From IDS-8 sp035304345 (GTDB lineage: Bacteria; Pseudomonadota; Gammaproteobacteria; Steroidobacterales; Woeseiaceae): a stretch of DNA of 64,000 nucleotides. The translations under genes and the position numbers were made by a program. The stretch spans positions 124,001 to 188,000 of the forward strand of contig DATGQE010000066.1 in NCBI GenBank assembly GCA_035304345.1, given 5' to 3'. The notes under the pieces are model-generated. The model made no database searches, was not told the DNA's origin, and saw only the letters and a list, made by a program, of their open reading frames with translations. This document shows, piece by piece, positions 41,386 through 49,621 of this stretch; the first letter of the stretch is position 1; every line of letters starts with the position of its first letter.

Positions 41386-42092
41386 GCCTCTCCCCTCGCG
41401 ACCCGGCGCGCGAGGCACAGGTCCGCCCACGCCTGGCGCTTCTGCCCCGGCGTGCGCAACAGGTAAGCCGGATGATAGGTGACGATCACCGGAATCTCCG
41501 TATCCGCAAGCAAGTGTACGCGACCGCGCAGCCGCCCGAGCGGGGCGTCGGTGCCGAGCAGGTGCTGCGCCGCCACGCGGCCTACCGCGAGGATGAGGCG
41601 CGGTGCGACGAGCGCGATCTGTCGATCGAGAAAGCCGCGACAGGCCTGCGCTTCCACGGCGGACGGGTCGCGATTGCCCGGCGGGCGGCACTTCAGGACG
41701 TTCGCGATGAATACCGTATCACGCCCGAGCCCGACGGCGCACAGCATCTGGTCCAGCAACTGCCCTGCCCGGCCGACGAACGGCTCGCCGCGGCGGTCCT
41801 CCTCCGCACCCGGCGCCTCGCCGATGACCATCCAGTCGGCGTCGCGCCGGCCGACCCCGAACACCGTCTGGGTGCGGGTCGCGTGCAGGGGGCAGCGCGT
41901 GCAGCGCGCGACCGCCGCCTCGAGCGCCGGCCAGTCGAGGCGCGACGTGTCGTCGGCCGGTGCCGGCAGCGGTGCGGCGCCGGCCTCCGCCTCCTCGGCG
42001 GGGCCGGGTGTCGGGCGCACGGCGCGGCGCAGCCGGTAGACGTCGACGCCCATCGCCTCGAGCACCGCGAGGCGCCGGGCGTCAGTCCGCAT
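41382..42092 (-). CDS. Family 4-type uracil-DNA glycosylase
   Basis: A 236-residue protein. The catalytic motif is VIGEAPGAEEDRRGEPFVGR with AGQLLDQML, and the second motif is VTYHPAYLLRTP (His). Four Cys (CTRC at about 64-67, plus the Cys in LKCRPPGNRDP and EAQACRGFL) fit the [4Fe-4S] cluster of family 4 enzymes. It removes uracil from DNA at the start of base excision repair. It lacks the KRRIH insert of UdgX. The residue run before the first Cys pair is a Pro/Ala-rich linker. The start overlaps the pssA 3' end by 11 bases. Confidence 0.92.
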   Translation of the reverse strand: MRTDARRLAVLEAMGVDVYRLRRAVRPTPGPAEEAEAGAAPLPAPADDTSRLDWPALEAAVARCTRCPLHATRTQTVFGVGRRDADWMVIGEAPGAEEDRRGEPFVGRAGQLLDQMLCAVGLGRDTVFIANVLKCRPPGNRDPSAVEAQACRGFLDRQIALVAPRLILAVGRVAAQHLLGTDAPLGRLRGRVHLLADTEIPVIVTYHPAYLLRTPGQKRQAWADLCLARRVARGEA

Positions 42093-42873
42093 CCGCGGCC
42101 CCCGCGCGCGCCCGGCGCAGCCGGCGGCGCTTGCGTACCCGCCAGAACCAGTAGAGCGGCCCCGACAGCGCGTACGCGCCGAAGATCAGGAGCAGCACCA
42201 GGGGCGGATCGAGCGAGATGAGCATGAAGATGAGCGGGACGACGAGCAGCCAGGTGAACGGCACCCGGCGCCCGAAGTTCACTTCCTTGAAGCTGTAGTA
42301 GTGGAAGTTCGAGACCATCAGCGCGCCCGCCACGGCGGTGACCAGGAACGCGCCCGCGAGTCCCGGCAGGCCCGCGATGCCGAGCTTCGCCGACAGCCAG
42401 ACGAACGCCGCGACCAGGCCGGCGGCGGACGGGCTCGGCAACCCGGTGAAGAAGCGCCGGTCCGCGGTCGGCGCCTGCGCGTTGAAGCGGGCGAGCCGCA
42501 GCGCCGCCGCCACCGCGAACAGGAACGCGACCAGCCAGCCGACGCGTCCCCAGGCGACGTTCCACTCCGTCAGCCGCGCGACGCCCCACTGGTAGACGAC
42601 GATGGCGGGTGCGACGCCGAACGACACCATGTCGGCGAGGCTGTCGTATTCCTTGCCGAACTGCGACGACGTGCGCGTCAGCCGGGCAACGCGGCCGTCC
42701 AGCGCATCGAGCACCATGGCGACGAAAATCGCGACGCCGGCCGTCTGGAAGTTGCCGTCGACCGCGGCCACGATCGAGTAGAAGCCGGCGAACAACGCCG
42801 CCGTCGTCAACAGGTTGGGCAGCAGGAAGACGCCGCTGCGCCGGATTCGTCCAGGTTCGGAGTGCATGGTCAT
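42082..42873 (-). CDS. pssA: CDP-diacylglycerol-serine O-phosphatidyltransferase
   Basis: A 263-residue integral membrane enzyme of the CDP-alcohol phosphatidyltransferase family (Bacillus-type PssA). The catalytic motif D-x2-D-G-x2-A-R-x8-G-x3-D-x3-D is seen in LDALDGRVARLTRTSSQF and continues to GKEYDSLADMVSFGVAP. PNLLTTAALFAGFYSIVAA and FTGLPSPSAAGLVAA are PssA-specific. The C-terminus is basic. It makes phosphatidylserine in the inner membrane. Its ATG overlaps the stop of the Psd-like gene (ATGA), so both are co-translated. Confidence 0.95.
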   Translation of the reverse strand: MTMHSEPGRIRRSGVFLLPNLLTTAALFAGFYSIVAAVDGNFQTAGVAIFVAMVLDALDGRVARLTRTSSQFGKEYDSLADMVSFGVAPAIVVYQWGVARLTEWNVAWGRVGWLVAFLFAVAAALRLARFNAQAPTADRRFFTGLPSPSAAGLVAAFVWLSAKLGIAGLPGLAGAFLVTAVAGALMVSNFHYYSFKEVNFGRRVPFTWLLVVPLIFMLISLDPPLVLLLIFGAYALSGPLYWFWRVRKRRRLRRARAGAADAD

Positions 42874-43499
42874 CCGTCGGAATGGGGAAGCTCGGCGAGC
42901 ACGTCGCTGCCGGCCGTGACCCGCTCGCCCTCGGCGACGAGCACCCGTGCTGCCTCCGGCAGCTCGAGCTCGGCGAACCGGGTCCACCGCAGGTAGGCGC
43001 ACCGTTGTCCCTGCCCCAGGCGCGAACCATAACGCACAATCGCGGCCGGCACGAGACCGAACCGGCGGCCGCTGAAGCGCAGCACCACGTCGTGCTCCTC
43101 GTCCGTGCGCAGCCACAGGCCGCCCGCCTTGCCCCGCGGCCGGCGGTCGTGCGCCGCCTGCAGGTCCATGACCTTGCCTTCGACCGGCGCGCGTGCCGTG
43201 TAGGTTCCGAACGGGTTCACCCGGATCACGATGCGGCGCACCGGCCCGTCGAGCGTGCCGCGGCTGGCCTCTCCTGCGGTCACGACGCGGCCGTCCACCG
43301 GGCTCACGATGGCACGCGGCGCGGGCGGGACCGGACGGCGCGGATCGCGAAACAGCAGCGCGGCGAGCACGAGCAGCCCGAGCACCGGCAGCGACTGCCA
43401 GGGTCCGGCGACGCGCCAGAGCAGTGCGGCGCAGGCCGCCAGCGCCAGCAGGAACGGAGCGCCCTCACCGGCGATGATGCTCTTCTTTCGGTCGATCAA
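42870..43499 (-). CDS. Phosphatidylserine decarboxylase-like protein, catalytic residues not conserved
   Basis: About 209 residues. It keeps the short-form Psd layout: IIAGEGAPFLLAL, a membrane segment, then LLFRDPRRPVPPAPRAIVSP and VDGRVV. Two key sites are changed. The segment equal to N-V-H-x-x-R-x-P-x-x-G reads NPFGTYTARAPVEG, so the His is missing. The segment equal to I-R-F-G-S-R, where the Gly-Ser bond is cut to make the pyruvoyl group, reads LRWTRF. A GS occurs earlier (RYGSRL) but at a non-equivalent place. The TTG start at 43499 follows a minus-strand TACTAT -10 (43535-43530). It may be inactive or use another chemistry. Confidence 0.75.
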   Translation of the reverse strand: MIDRKKSIIAGEGAPFLLALAACAALLWRVAGPWQSLPVLGLLVLAALLFRDPRRPVPPAPRAIVSPVDGRVVTAGEASRGTLDGPVRRIVIRVNPFGTYTARAPVEGKVMDLQAAHDRRPRGKAGGLWLRTDEEHDVVLRFSGRRFGLVPAAIVRYGSRLGQGQRCAYLRWTRFAELELPEAARVLVAEGERVTAGSDVLAELPHSDG

Positions 43500-43645
43500 G
43501 TGGCAGCGGTTTGCGGGCGCACGGCCGGTATAGTAGCCCGGACCGCACGCGCTGCGCTCGTGCCGCTGCCGATCCCCGGTACTGCGGGAGGCACCGGTCG
43601 ACGCGTGCGGACGGCCCGCCGCGCGGGCCGCGGGCATTGGTCGTG

Positions 43646-43651
43646 TAGAAT
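43646..43651 (+). promoter_or_regulatory. Putative -10 element for proS
   Basis: TAGAAT lies 30 bases before the proS ATG at 43682, giving a leader of about 24 bases with a weak GGGAA ribosome-binding site. No -35 match is evident. The divergent psd-like gene has its own TACTAT at 43535-43530. Confidence 0.4.
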
Positions 43652-43681
43652 ACGCCGCCTGCTCCAACCAACGGGAATGGC

Positions 43682-45388
43682 ATGCGTTATTCGCAGTTCG
43701 GCCTGACGACGCTCAAGGAAGTGCCGGCGGAAGCCGAGGTCGTCAGTCACCAGCTCATGTTGCGCGCCGGCATGATCCGCCGGCTCGCCTCGGGCCTCTT
43801 CACGTGGCTGCCGCTCGGCGTGCGCGTGCTCAGGAAGGTCGAGGCGATCGTGCGCGAGGAGATGAACCGCGCCGGGGCGCTCGAGGTGCTGATGCCGGCC
43901 GTGCAACCGGCGGAGCTGTGGCAGGAATCCGGCCGCTGGGAGGAGTACGGCCCGCTCCTCTTGCGCATGAAGGACCGCAACGACCGCGAGTACTGCTTCG
44001 GCCCGACCCACGAGGAAGTGATCACCGACCTCGCCCGCCGCGAGCTGAAGAGCTATCGCCAGCTCCCGATCAACTTCTACCAGATCCAGACCAAGTTCCG
44101 CGACGAGATCAGGCCCCGCTTCGGCGTCATGCGCGCACGCGAGTTCATCATGAAGGATGCCTACTCGTTCCACATCGACCAGGCGTCGCTGGAGGAAGGC
44201 TACCGCCGCATGCACGACGCCTACACCGCCATCTTCACGCGCCTCGGGCTCGAATTCCGCGTGGTGGAAGCAGACAGCGGAGAGATCGGCGGCACGCGCT
44301 CCCAGGAGTTCCACGTCATCGCCGACTCCGGCGAGGACGCGCTCGTGTACAGCGAGGAAGACCAGTACGCGTCCAACGTGGAGACGGCCGCCACGGTCCC
44401 GCCGCAGGGGCAGCGTCCCGCCCCGGCCCGCGAGCTCGAGAAGGTGCACACGCCCTCGACCCGGACGATCGAGGAGGTGTGCGAACGCCTGGGCGTCACC
44501 CCCGAGCAGACGGTCAAGACCCTGATCGTGACAGGCGACGAGGGCCCGGTCGCGCTCGTGCTGCGCGGCGATCACACGCTGAACGCCCTCAAGGCTGCAA
44601 AGCTGCCGGGCGTCGCTTCCCCGCTCGTCATGGCCGACGCCGAAACGGTGCGCCGGGTCACGGGCGCCGCACCGGGGTTCGCCGGGCCGATCGGCCTCGA
44701 CATCCCGGTGTATTTCGATCACGCGACGCGGCTTTTGTCCGACTTCGTCGCCGGCGCCAACGAAGACGACATGCACTACGTCGGCGTCAACTTCGGGCGC
44801 GACCTCGCCGAGCCGGAAACGGTGGACCTGCGCAACGTCGTGGAAGGCGACCCGGTGCCCGGCGGCAAGGGGACGCTGAAAATCGCACGCGGCATCGAGG
44901 TCGGCCACATCTTCCAGCTCGGCACGAAGTACAGCGACGCCCTGGGCGCCAGGGTGCTCGACCAGGACGGCGCGGAACGCACGATGTACATGGGCTGCTA
45001 CGGCATCGGCGTCAGCCGTATCGTCGGTGCCGCGATCGAGCAGAACCACGACGAGCGCGGCATCATCTGGCCGGCGCCGCTGGCCCCGTTCGACGTGATC
45101 CTGATCGGCATCAACATGCACAAGTCCGAGCGGGTGACGGCAGCGGCGGAAGCGCTGTACGCCGAACTCCAGGCGCTCGGGCTCGAGGTGCTGTTCGACG
45201 ACCGCGACGCCCGCCCGGGGGTGAAGTTCGCGGACGCGGAGCTGATCGGGGTGCCGCATCGCCTGGTGGTCAGCGAGCGCGGGCTCGAGGCGGGCGAGCT
45301 GGAGTACCGGCACCGGCGGGAGACCGAATCCCGCATGCTGAAGCGTGAAGCGGCTCTCGAACTGCTGGCCGGGAGCAGGCTAACCTGA
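43682..45388 (+). CDS. proS: Prolyl-tRNA synthetase
   Basis: A 568-residue class II synthetase of the bacterial type. Motif 1 covers GLFTWLPLGVRVLRKVEAIV, motif 2 is FRDEIRPRFGVMRAREFIMK, and motif 3 is GCYGIGVSRIVGAAIEQ. The YbaK-like editing insertion (about 240-390) contains PEQTVKTLIV and FDHATRLLSDFVAGAN. YKSERV-type anticodon-binding residues follow, with DDRDARPGVKFADAELIG near the C-terminus. The length matches E. coli ProS (572). Confidence 0.98.
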   Translation: MRYSQFGLTTLKEVPAEAEVVSHQLMLRAGMIRRLASGLFTWLPLGVRVLRKVEAIVREEMNRAGALEVLMPAVQPAELWQESGRWEEYGPLLLRMKDRNDREYCFGPTHEEVITDLARRELKSYRQLPINFYQIQTKFRDEIRPRFGVMRAREFIMKDAYSFHIDQASLEEGYRRMHDAYTAIFTRLGLEFRVVEADSGEIGGTRSQEFHVIADSGEDALVYSEEDQYASNVETAATVPPQGQRPAPARELEKVHTPSTRTIEEVCERLGVTPEQTVKTLIVTGDEGPVALVLRGDHTLNALKAAKLPGVASPLVMADAETVRRVTGAAPGFAGPIGLDIPVYFDHATRLLSDFVAGANEDDMHYVGVNFGRDLAEPETVDLRNVVEGDPVPGGKGTLKIARGIEVGHIFQLGTKYSDALGARVLDQDGAERTMYMGCYGIGVSRIVGAAIEQNHDERGIIWPAPLAPFDVILIGINMHKSERVTAAAEALYAELQALGLEVLFDDRDARPGVKFADAELIGVPHRLVVSERGLEAGELEYRHRRETESRMLKREAALELLAGSRLT

Positions 45389-45392
45389 CGGG

Positions 45393-45962
45393 ATGAACAC
45401 CGTACGCGCGGCTGCCTGCCTGCTGCTCGTCACGATCAGCGCCCTCGCGTCGGCGCAACAGACCTACTCCGATCCCGCGCTGCGCGAGATGCTGCGCAAG
45501 GCCGCGGACGAGGCGGTGAGCTTCCCGGACAAGTACGACGCGCAGGTCTGGCTCACCGACATGTCGGCGCGTCTCGCGAAGCAGGTCGAGGATTCCGCGG
45601 AACGGCTGGAGATCCTCACCCACGTCCACTTCGAGGCCACCCGCGCCGGCCTGCCGCCGGAGCTCGTGCTGGCGGTGATCGACGTCGAGAGCAACTTCGA
45701 CCGGTTCGCCATCTCGCACGCCGGCGCGCGCGGGCTCATGCAGGTGATGCCGTTCTGGCTGGAAGAGATCGGGCGCCCGGATGCCAACCTGTTCCGGATC
45801 GACACCAACCTGCGCTTCGGCTGCACGATCCTGAAGTACTACCTCGACATGGAGAAAGGCGACCTGCTGCGGGCGCTGGGCCGTTACAACGGCAGCCTCG
45901 GCCGGCGCACCTACCCGAACAAGGTGCTCGACAAGCTCAGGCTCAAGTGGTTTCGCCTGTAG
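45393..45962 (+). CDS. Lytic transglycosylase (SLT domain)
   Basis: A 189-residue periplasmic muramidase-like protein. The signal peptide ends at ALASA (21). The SLT domain follows, with the catalytic Glu99 in VIDVESNFDRFAIS and the structural blocks GARGLMQVMPFWLEEIG, NLRFGCTILKYYLD and ALGRYNGSLG. It cleaves the glycan strand of peptidoglycan to 1,6-anhydro ends. It starts 4 bases after proS stops, so it is probably co-transcribed. Confidence 0.9.
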   Translation: MNTVRAAACLLLVTISALASAQQTYSDPALREMLRKAADEAVSFPDKYDAQVWLTDMSARLAKQVEDSAERLEILTHVHFEATRAGLPPELVLAVIDVESNFDRFAISHAGARGLMQVMPFWLEEIGRPDANLFRIDTNLRFGCTILKYYLDMEKGDLLRALGRYNGSLGRRTYPNKVLDKLRLKWFRL

Positions 45963-45992
45963 GACCGCGTGACCCGGGTGCGGAACGGCGGC

Positions 45993-46280
45993 TCACGCGA
46001 TGGTGAACGAGGGCGGCTTCGCCACGTCGACCGCCACCGCCTGCACGCCGTCCACGCGCGCGTGCGGCGGCCCGGCATGCAGCCATTCCTGGAAGCGCTC
46101 GAGCGCCGCGGCGGCACCGCAGGCGAGCACCTCCACGCTGCCGTCCGGCATGTTGCGCGCGTAACCGGTGATCTTCAGGCTCTGGGCGACCTGGCGGGCG
46201 CTGTCGCGGAAGCAGACGCCCTGCACCCGGCCGGTGACCGTGAAGTGGCGGCATTCGTAAGCAGGTTTTGGGGATGTCAC
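45993..46280 (-). CDS. acyP: Acylphosphatase
   Basis: A 95-residue alpha/beta sandwich enzyme that hydrolyses acyl phosphates. The catalytic Arg25 is in TGRVQGVCFRDSARQ and Asn43 is in GYARNMPDGSVEV, both in the usual spacing. The start is GTG. It is convergent with the lytic transglycosylase gene, 30 bases apart. Confidence 0.94.
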   Translation of the reverse strand: MTSPKPAYECRHFTVTGRVQGVCFRDSARQVAQSLKITGYARNMPDGSVEVLACGAAAALERFQEWLHAGPPHARVDGVQAVAVDVAKPPSFTIA

Positions 46281-46305
46281 GGAAGGGACTCGCCCGGTGA
46301 TGAGG

Positions 46306-46641
46306 TCAGTTCCGGTCCCTCTGCTCCGGGTCCCCGGCCGCGGCGAGCGCGTCGAGCGCCTTGAGCTTGGCCCGGCGGGCGTCCTCCCGCGCGGCGTCGT
46401 AGGCGCGCTCGGACAGGTTGCGCTGCGCGCTCTCGAGGTAACGTTCGGCCGCCCGCAGGTCGTTCGGGGCGCGATCGGCGGCGCCCGCCTCTCGCGCGAC
46501 CGCGATCGCCTGCCGCGCGTCGCTCATCTCCTGCACCGGCGGGCCGGTGCCACAGGCGGCGAGGATCACCAGCGCGGCGCCGGTCACGAGCCTGGCAGCT
46601 CCGGCAACGCGACCGGGCGGTTTAAGCAAAGGGGTGCGCAC
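46306..46641 (-). CDS. DUF4398-type lipoprotein
   Basis: A 111-residue protein whose signal peptide ends in the lipobox LAAC (Cys30, Gly at +2). The mature part begins with MSDARQAIAVAREAGA, and APNDLRAAERYLESAQ and AYDAAREDARRAKLKALDAL follow, an Ala-rich helical pattern typical of DUF4398 outer-membrane lipoproteins. In relatives such genes often lie next to OmpA-like genes, but none is seen here. The function is unknown. Confidence 0.8.
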   Translation of the reverse strand: MRTPLLKPPGRVAGAARLVTGAALVILAACGTGPPVQEMSDARQAIAVAREAGAADRAPNDLRAAERYLESAQRNLSERAYDAAREDARRAKLKALDALAAAGDPEQRDRN

Positions 46642-46769
46642 GCCGGAAACCTAGCAAGCGGGCCGGGCGGCCGTCAAGCAAGGAAAACCGCCCAAAATCA
46701 GTTCGTTCCTCGAGGATGCAGGGTCCGGCTTGAGTTTTTGGCGGCGGCCCGGAACACTCCCGGTCGGAC

Positions 46770-46796
46770 GCGAAGCGCCGCAGGGCGGCGCTTCGC
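46770..46796 (+). promoter_or_regulatory. Strong hairpin in the arsC-like gene leader
   Basis: GCGAAGCGCCGC and GCGGCGCTTCGC form a perfect 12-bp stem with a 3-base loop. It ends 25 bases before the ATG of the ArsC-like gene. No T run follows, so it is not a standard terminator. It may protect the mRNA or affect translation. Confidence 0.4.
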
Positions 46797-46821
46797 CGAC
46801 AAGCATGAGGCCGGAGAGACG

Positions 46822-47172
46822 ATGAGCCTGACGATCTACCACAACCCCCAATGCTCGAAGTCCCGCCGCACGCTGGAGCTCATCCGCGAGCGCGGCATCG
46901 AGCCCCGCATCGTCGAGTACCTGAAGAACCCGCCGACCGCCGAAGAAGTGCTCGCGCTGGCGCGGCAGCTCGGGCGCCCGGTCGAAGCGATGCTGCGCAA
47001 GCAGGAGGAGGTGTACAAGGCTGCTGCCGGCACGCTGAGCCACGAGGACGAGGCGCTCGCCCGCTGGGTGAGCGAGCATCCGCGGGCCCTCGAGCGCCCG
47101 GTGGTCGTCGACGAGGCACGCGGCAAGGCGGTGATCGGCCGCCCGCCCGAGAACGTGCTCGAGCTCCTTTGA
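46822..47172 (+). CDS. arsC: ArsC-family (glutaredoxin-type) arsenate reductase homologue
   Basis: A 116-residue thioredoxin-fold protein. The active Cys11 is in YHNPQCSKSRRTLELI, the family's N-P-x-C-S-K-S-R motif. RPVVVDEARGKAVIGRPPEN supplies the anion-binding Arg residues at the C-terminal side, as in plasmid ArsC. It could reduce arsenate with glutathione and glutaredoxin, but chromosomal members of this type often have no proven role in arsenic resistance, and no arsenite pump or ArsR is nearby. A GGAGAG ribosome-binding site precedes the ATG. Confidence 0.88.
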   Translation: MSLTIYHNPQCSKSRRTLELIRERGIEPRIVEYLKNPPTAEEVLALARQLGRPVEAMLRKQEEVYKAAAGTLSHEDEALARWVSEHPRALERPVVVDEARGKAVIGRPPENVLELL

Positions 47173-47762
47173 TCGAGGTCCTCGTCCTCTACTACTCGCG
47201 CCACGGCGCCACCGAGGCCCTGGCGCGGGAAGCCTGCCGCGGCATCGATTCCGTTTCCGGCGCGAGCGCCCGCCTGCGCACCGTGCCGCCGGTCTCCACG
47301 GTCAGCGAGGCCGTCGAGCCGCCGGTGCCAGCGGCGGGGCCCCCGTACGTCACGCGAAACGACCTCGCCGAATGCGCCGGGCTGCTGCTCGGCAGTCCCA
47401 CGCGCTTCGGCAACATGGCCGCGCCGCTCAAGTACTTCATCGACGGGCTGGGCACCGAATGGCTGTCCGGCACGCTGGCCGGCAAGCCGGCGGGCGTGTT
47501 CACGTCCACCGCGACGCTGCACGGCGGCCAGGAGGCAACACTGCTCTCGATGATGATCCCGCTCCTGCATCACGGCATGCTGATCGTGGGCATCCCGTAC
47601 ACGGAGCCCGTGCTCTCCTCCACCACCACCGGGGGCTCGCCGTACGGCGCGAGCCACGTGACGTGGAACCGCGAGGACGACGGGCTCTCGGAGGACGAGC
47701 GCACGCTGGCGCGGATCCTGGGCGCGCGCGTCGCGGCCGTCGCGGTGAAGCTCGCCGCCTGA
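47169..47762 (+). CDS. wrbA: WrbA-type NAD(P)H:quinone oxidoreductase
   Basis: A 197-residue flavodoxin-fold protein. The FMN phosphate loop is VLYYSRHGATEALAREA, the isoalloxazine loops are LGSPTRFGNMAAPLKYFID and FTSTATLHGGQEATLLSMMI, and PYGASHVTWNREDDGLSEDE is characteristic of WrbA. It probably reduces quinones by two electrons. The TTG start overlaps the arsC stop (TTGA), an unusual coupled start that is supported by the FMN loop beginning a few residues later. Confidence 0.92.
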   Translation: MIEVLVLYYSRHGATEALAREACRGIDSVSGASARLRTVPPVSTVSEAVEPPVPAAGPPYVTRNDLAECAGLLLGSPTRFGNMAAPLKYFIDGLGTEWLSGTLAGKPAGVFTSTATLHGGQEATLLSMMIPLLHHGMLIVGIPYTEPVLSSTTTGGSPYGASHVTWNREDDGLSEDERTLARILGARVAAVAVKLAA

Positions 47763-47795
47763 CGTTCGCGCCTCGCGAACCCGCCGGCAAGCGCG

Positions 47796-48485
47796 CTACG
47801 GCATGCGGGCGAGGACCTCGCGCACGAAGGGGATGGTGAGGCGGCGCTGCGCCTTGAGCGACTCGTTGTCCAGCCGGTCGAGCAACGCATAGAGCGAGCG
47901 CATGTCGCGCCGCGCGCGGCGCAGCAGGAAGCGTGCCGTGTCGGCCGGCAGCTCCAGCCCGCGCAGCCTCGCCCGGAGCGCGAGGGCGCGGGCGCGCTCG
48001 CCCTCGGCGAGCGGCAGCAGCCGGAACGCCGGCAGCCTGCCCATGCGGCTCGCGAGATCGGGCAGCACGAGCCCGCATTTCCTGGGCGGCGCCGTCGCCG
48101 CCACGACGAGCACGCCCTCGGCGTCGGCAAGCTGGTTCGCGAGGTCGAACAGCGCGAGCTCCCAGGCGGCATTCCCCGCCACCTGCTGGACGTCGTCGAT
48201 GCAGACACAGCGGCGGCTCGCCAGCCCGTCGAGGAGCCCGGGGCCGGCGTCGGCCACCGCGACGAGCGGCACGTAGACGGCCTCGGCGCCGAGGCTCGCG
48301 CACAGGGCCTGCAGCAGGTGGCTCTTGCCGGTCGCCTCGCCGCCCCAGAGCCAGGCACCGCCACCCCGGCGCTCCTCCGCCAGGCGCTCCAGGAACGCGA
48401 CGGCGGCCTCGTTGCCGGCGCGCCAGTAGCTCGCGAACACGGCATGGTCGGCGAGCGCCAGCGGCAAGGCGAGCTGGGCGCTCAT
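47796..48485 (-). CDS. hda: DnaA regulatory inactivator Hda
   Basis: A 229-residue AAA+ protein. The N-terminal QLALPL at residues 4-9 is the clamp-binding motif that attaches Hda to DnaN. The Walker A loop is GGEATGKSHLLQAL and Walker B is CVCIDDVQQVAG. LFDLANQLADAEGVLVVAAT and LASRMGRLPAFRLLPL match the DnaA-like core. It stimulates hydrolysis of DnaA-ATP after initiation. The ATG overlaps the perM stop (ATGA). Confidence 0.94.
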   Translation of the reverse strand: MSAQLALPLALADHAVFASYWRAGNEAAVAFLERLAEERRGGGAWLWGGEATGKSHLLQALCASLGAEAVYVPLVAVADAGPGLLDGLASRRCVCIDDVQQVAGNAAWELALFDLANQLADAEGVLVVAATAPPRKCGLVLPDLASRMGRLPAFRLLPLAEGERARALALRARLRGLELPADTARFLLRRARRDMRSLYALLDRLDNESLKAQRRLTIPFVREVLARMP

Positions 48486-49615
48486 GTGGCGGTGTCGGTT
48501 TCGCGCGGCAGCGCCTGCGCCGCGCGGGATGGCGCGGTGTCCGCCGTTCCGCCCGGCTGCCCGGCCAGGTAATTCGCGTAGGCGAAGCGGATGATGACGG
48601 ACAGCACGGCGGCCATGGGCAGCGCCAGCAGCACGCCGAAGAACCCGAAGAGCTGGCCGCCCGCCGCCACGGCGAAGATCACGAGCACGGGATGCAGGCC
48701 GATGCGATCGCCGACCAGCTTCGGGGTCAGGACGGAGCCTTCGATCACCTGCCCGACGGAGAACGTCGCGACGACCCCGGCCAGCCGCCACAGCGGATCC
48801 GGCTCGAGGACCACCGTGAGCGTCGCGAGCAGGATGCCGAAGACGAACCCGAGGTACGGCACGAAGCTGATCAGCCCGGCAATCACGCCGATCGCGATCG
48901 CGAACTCCAGCCCGACGAGGCTGAGCCCGACGGAATAGATGATCGCGAGCGAGAACATGACCAGCAGCTGGCCGCGCAGGAACGCCCCCAGCACCTCGTC
49001 CGATTCGCGGGCCAGGTGGAACACCGTGGCGCGGTAGCGCAGCGGCACCAGCGCGCCGATCCTCGCGATCATCGTGTCCCAGTCGCGCAGGAGATAGAAC
49101 GTGAGGATCGGGACGAGGAACAGGCTGATGACCGCCGCGGCCAGCGCTCCGCTCGAGCGCGTCACGGAGAGGAGCAGGCTGCTGCCCCAGCTCCCGGCGA
49201 GGTCGCCGTAGCGGTCCATGAACGCCGCGAACCCGACGTCCTCCGCCGTCAGGTCGAGGAACGGGGCGAGCCGCGGCAGCCAGACCTGCTCGATCTCGGC
49301 GACGAGGGCAGGCAGGGCGTCGAGCAGCGCCGACACCTGCGCGTTCACCATCGGCACCACCAGGAGCACGAGCAGGCCCAGCAACGCGAACGTCAGCAGG
49401 AACACCGTGACGACGGCGATCGAGCGCGGCAGCCTGAGCCTTTGCAGCCGGTCGGCCAGGGGATCGCCGATGTAGGCCAGCAGCCCGGCCGCGATGAACG
49501 GCGTGAGCACCGGGGCCAGCCGGTACAGCAGCCAGGCGACCAGCGCCAGCAGCAGTAAGCCGTACAGGCGCCGGCTGCGCAGGTCGGGCGAGGGCGACTC
49601 AGTAACCGGTTGCAC
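48482..49615 (-). CDS. AI-2E family transporter (PerM-like)
   Basis: A 377-residue membrane protein with about eight segments. LAPVLTPFIAAGLLAYIGDP near the N-terminus, then FLVPILTFYLLRDWDTM, LISFVPYLGFVFGILLATL, and VGQVIEGSVLTPKLVGDRIG with LHPVLVIFAVAAGGQLFG at the C-terminal side, are the conserved blocks. The substrate is unknown; some family members export AI-2 or act in sodium/proton exchange. The gene precedes hda and overlaps it, an order seen in other gammaproteobacteria. Confidence 0.93.
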   Translation of the reverse strand: MQPVTESPSPDLRSRRLYGLLLLALVAWLLYRLAPVLTPFIAAGLLAYIGDPLADRLQRLRLPRSIAVVTVFLLTFALLGLLVLLVVPMVNAQVSALLDALPALVAEIEQVWLPRLAPFLDLTAEDVGFAAFMDRYGDLAGSWGSSLLLSVTRSSGALAAAVISLFLVPILTFYLLRDWDTMIARIGALVPLRYRATVFHLARESDEVLGAFLRGQLLVMFSLAIIYSVGLSLVGLEFAIAIGVIAGLISFVPYLGFVFGILLATLTVVLEPDPLWRLAGVVATFSVGQVIEGSVLTPKLVGDRIGLHPVLVIFAVAAGGQLFGFFGVLLALPMAAVLSVIIRFAYANYLAGQPGGTADTAPSRAAQALPRETDTAT

Positions 49616-49621
49616 CGCCGC

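Noticed and set aside
46822..47172. An arsenic resistance operon
   Set aside because: Only the ArsC-like gene is present. No arsR, arsB/acr3 or arsA lies nearby, and the neighbour is a WrbA-type oxidoreductase.
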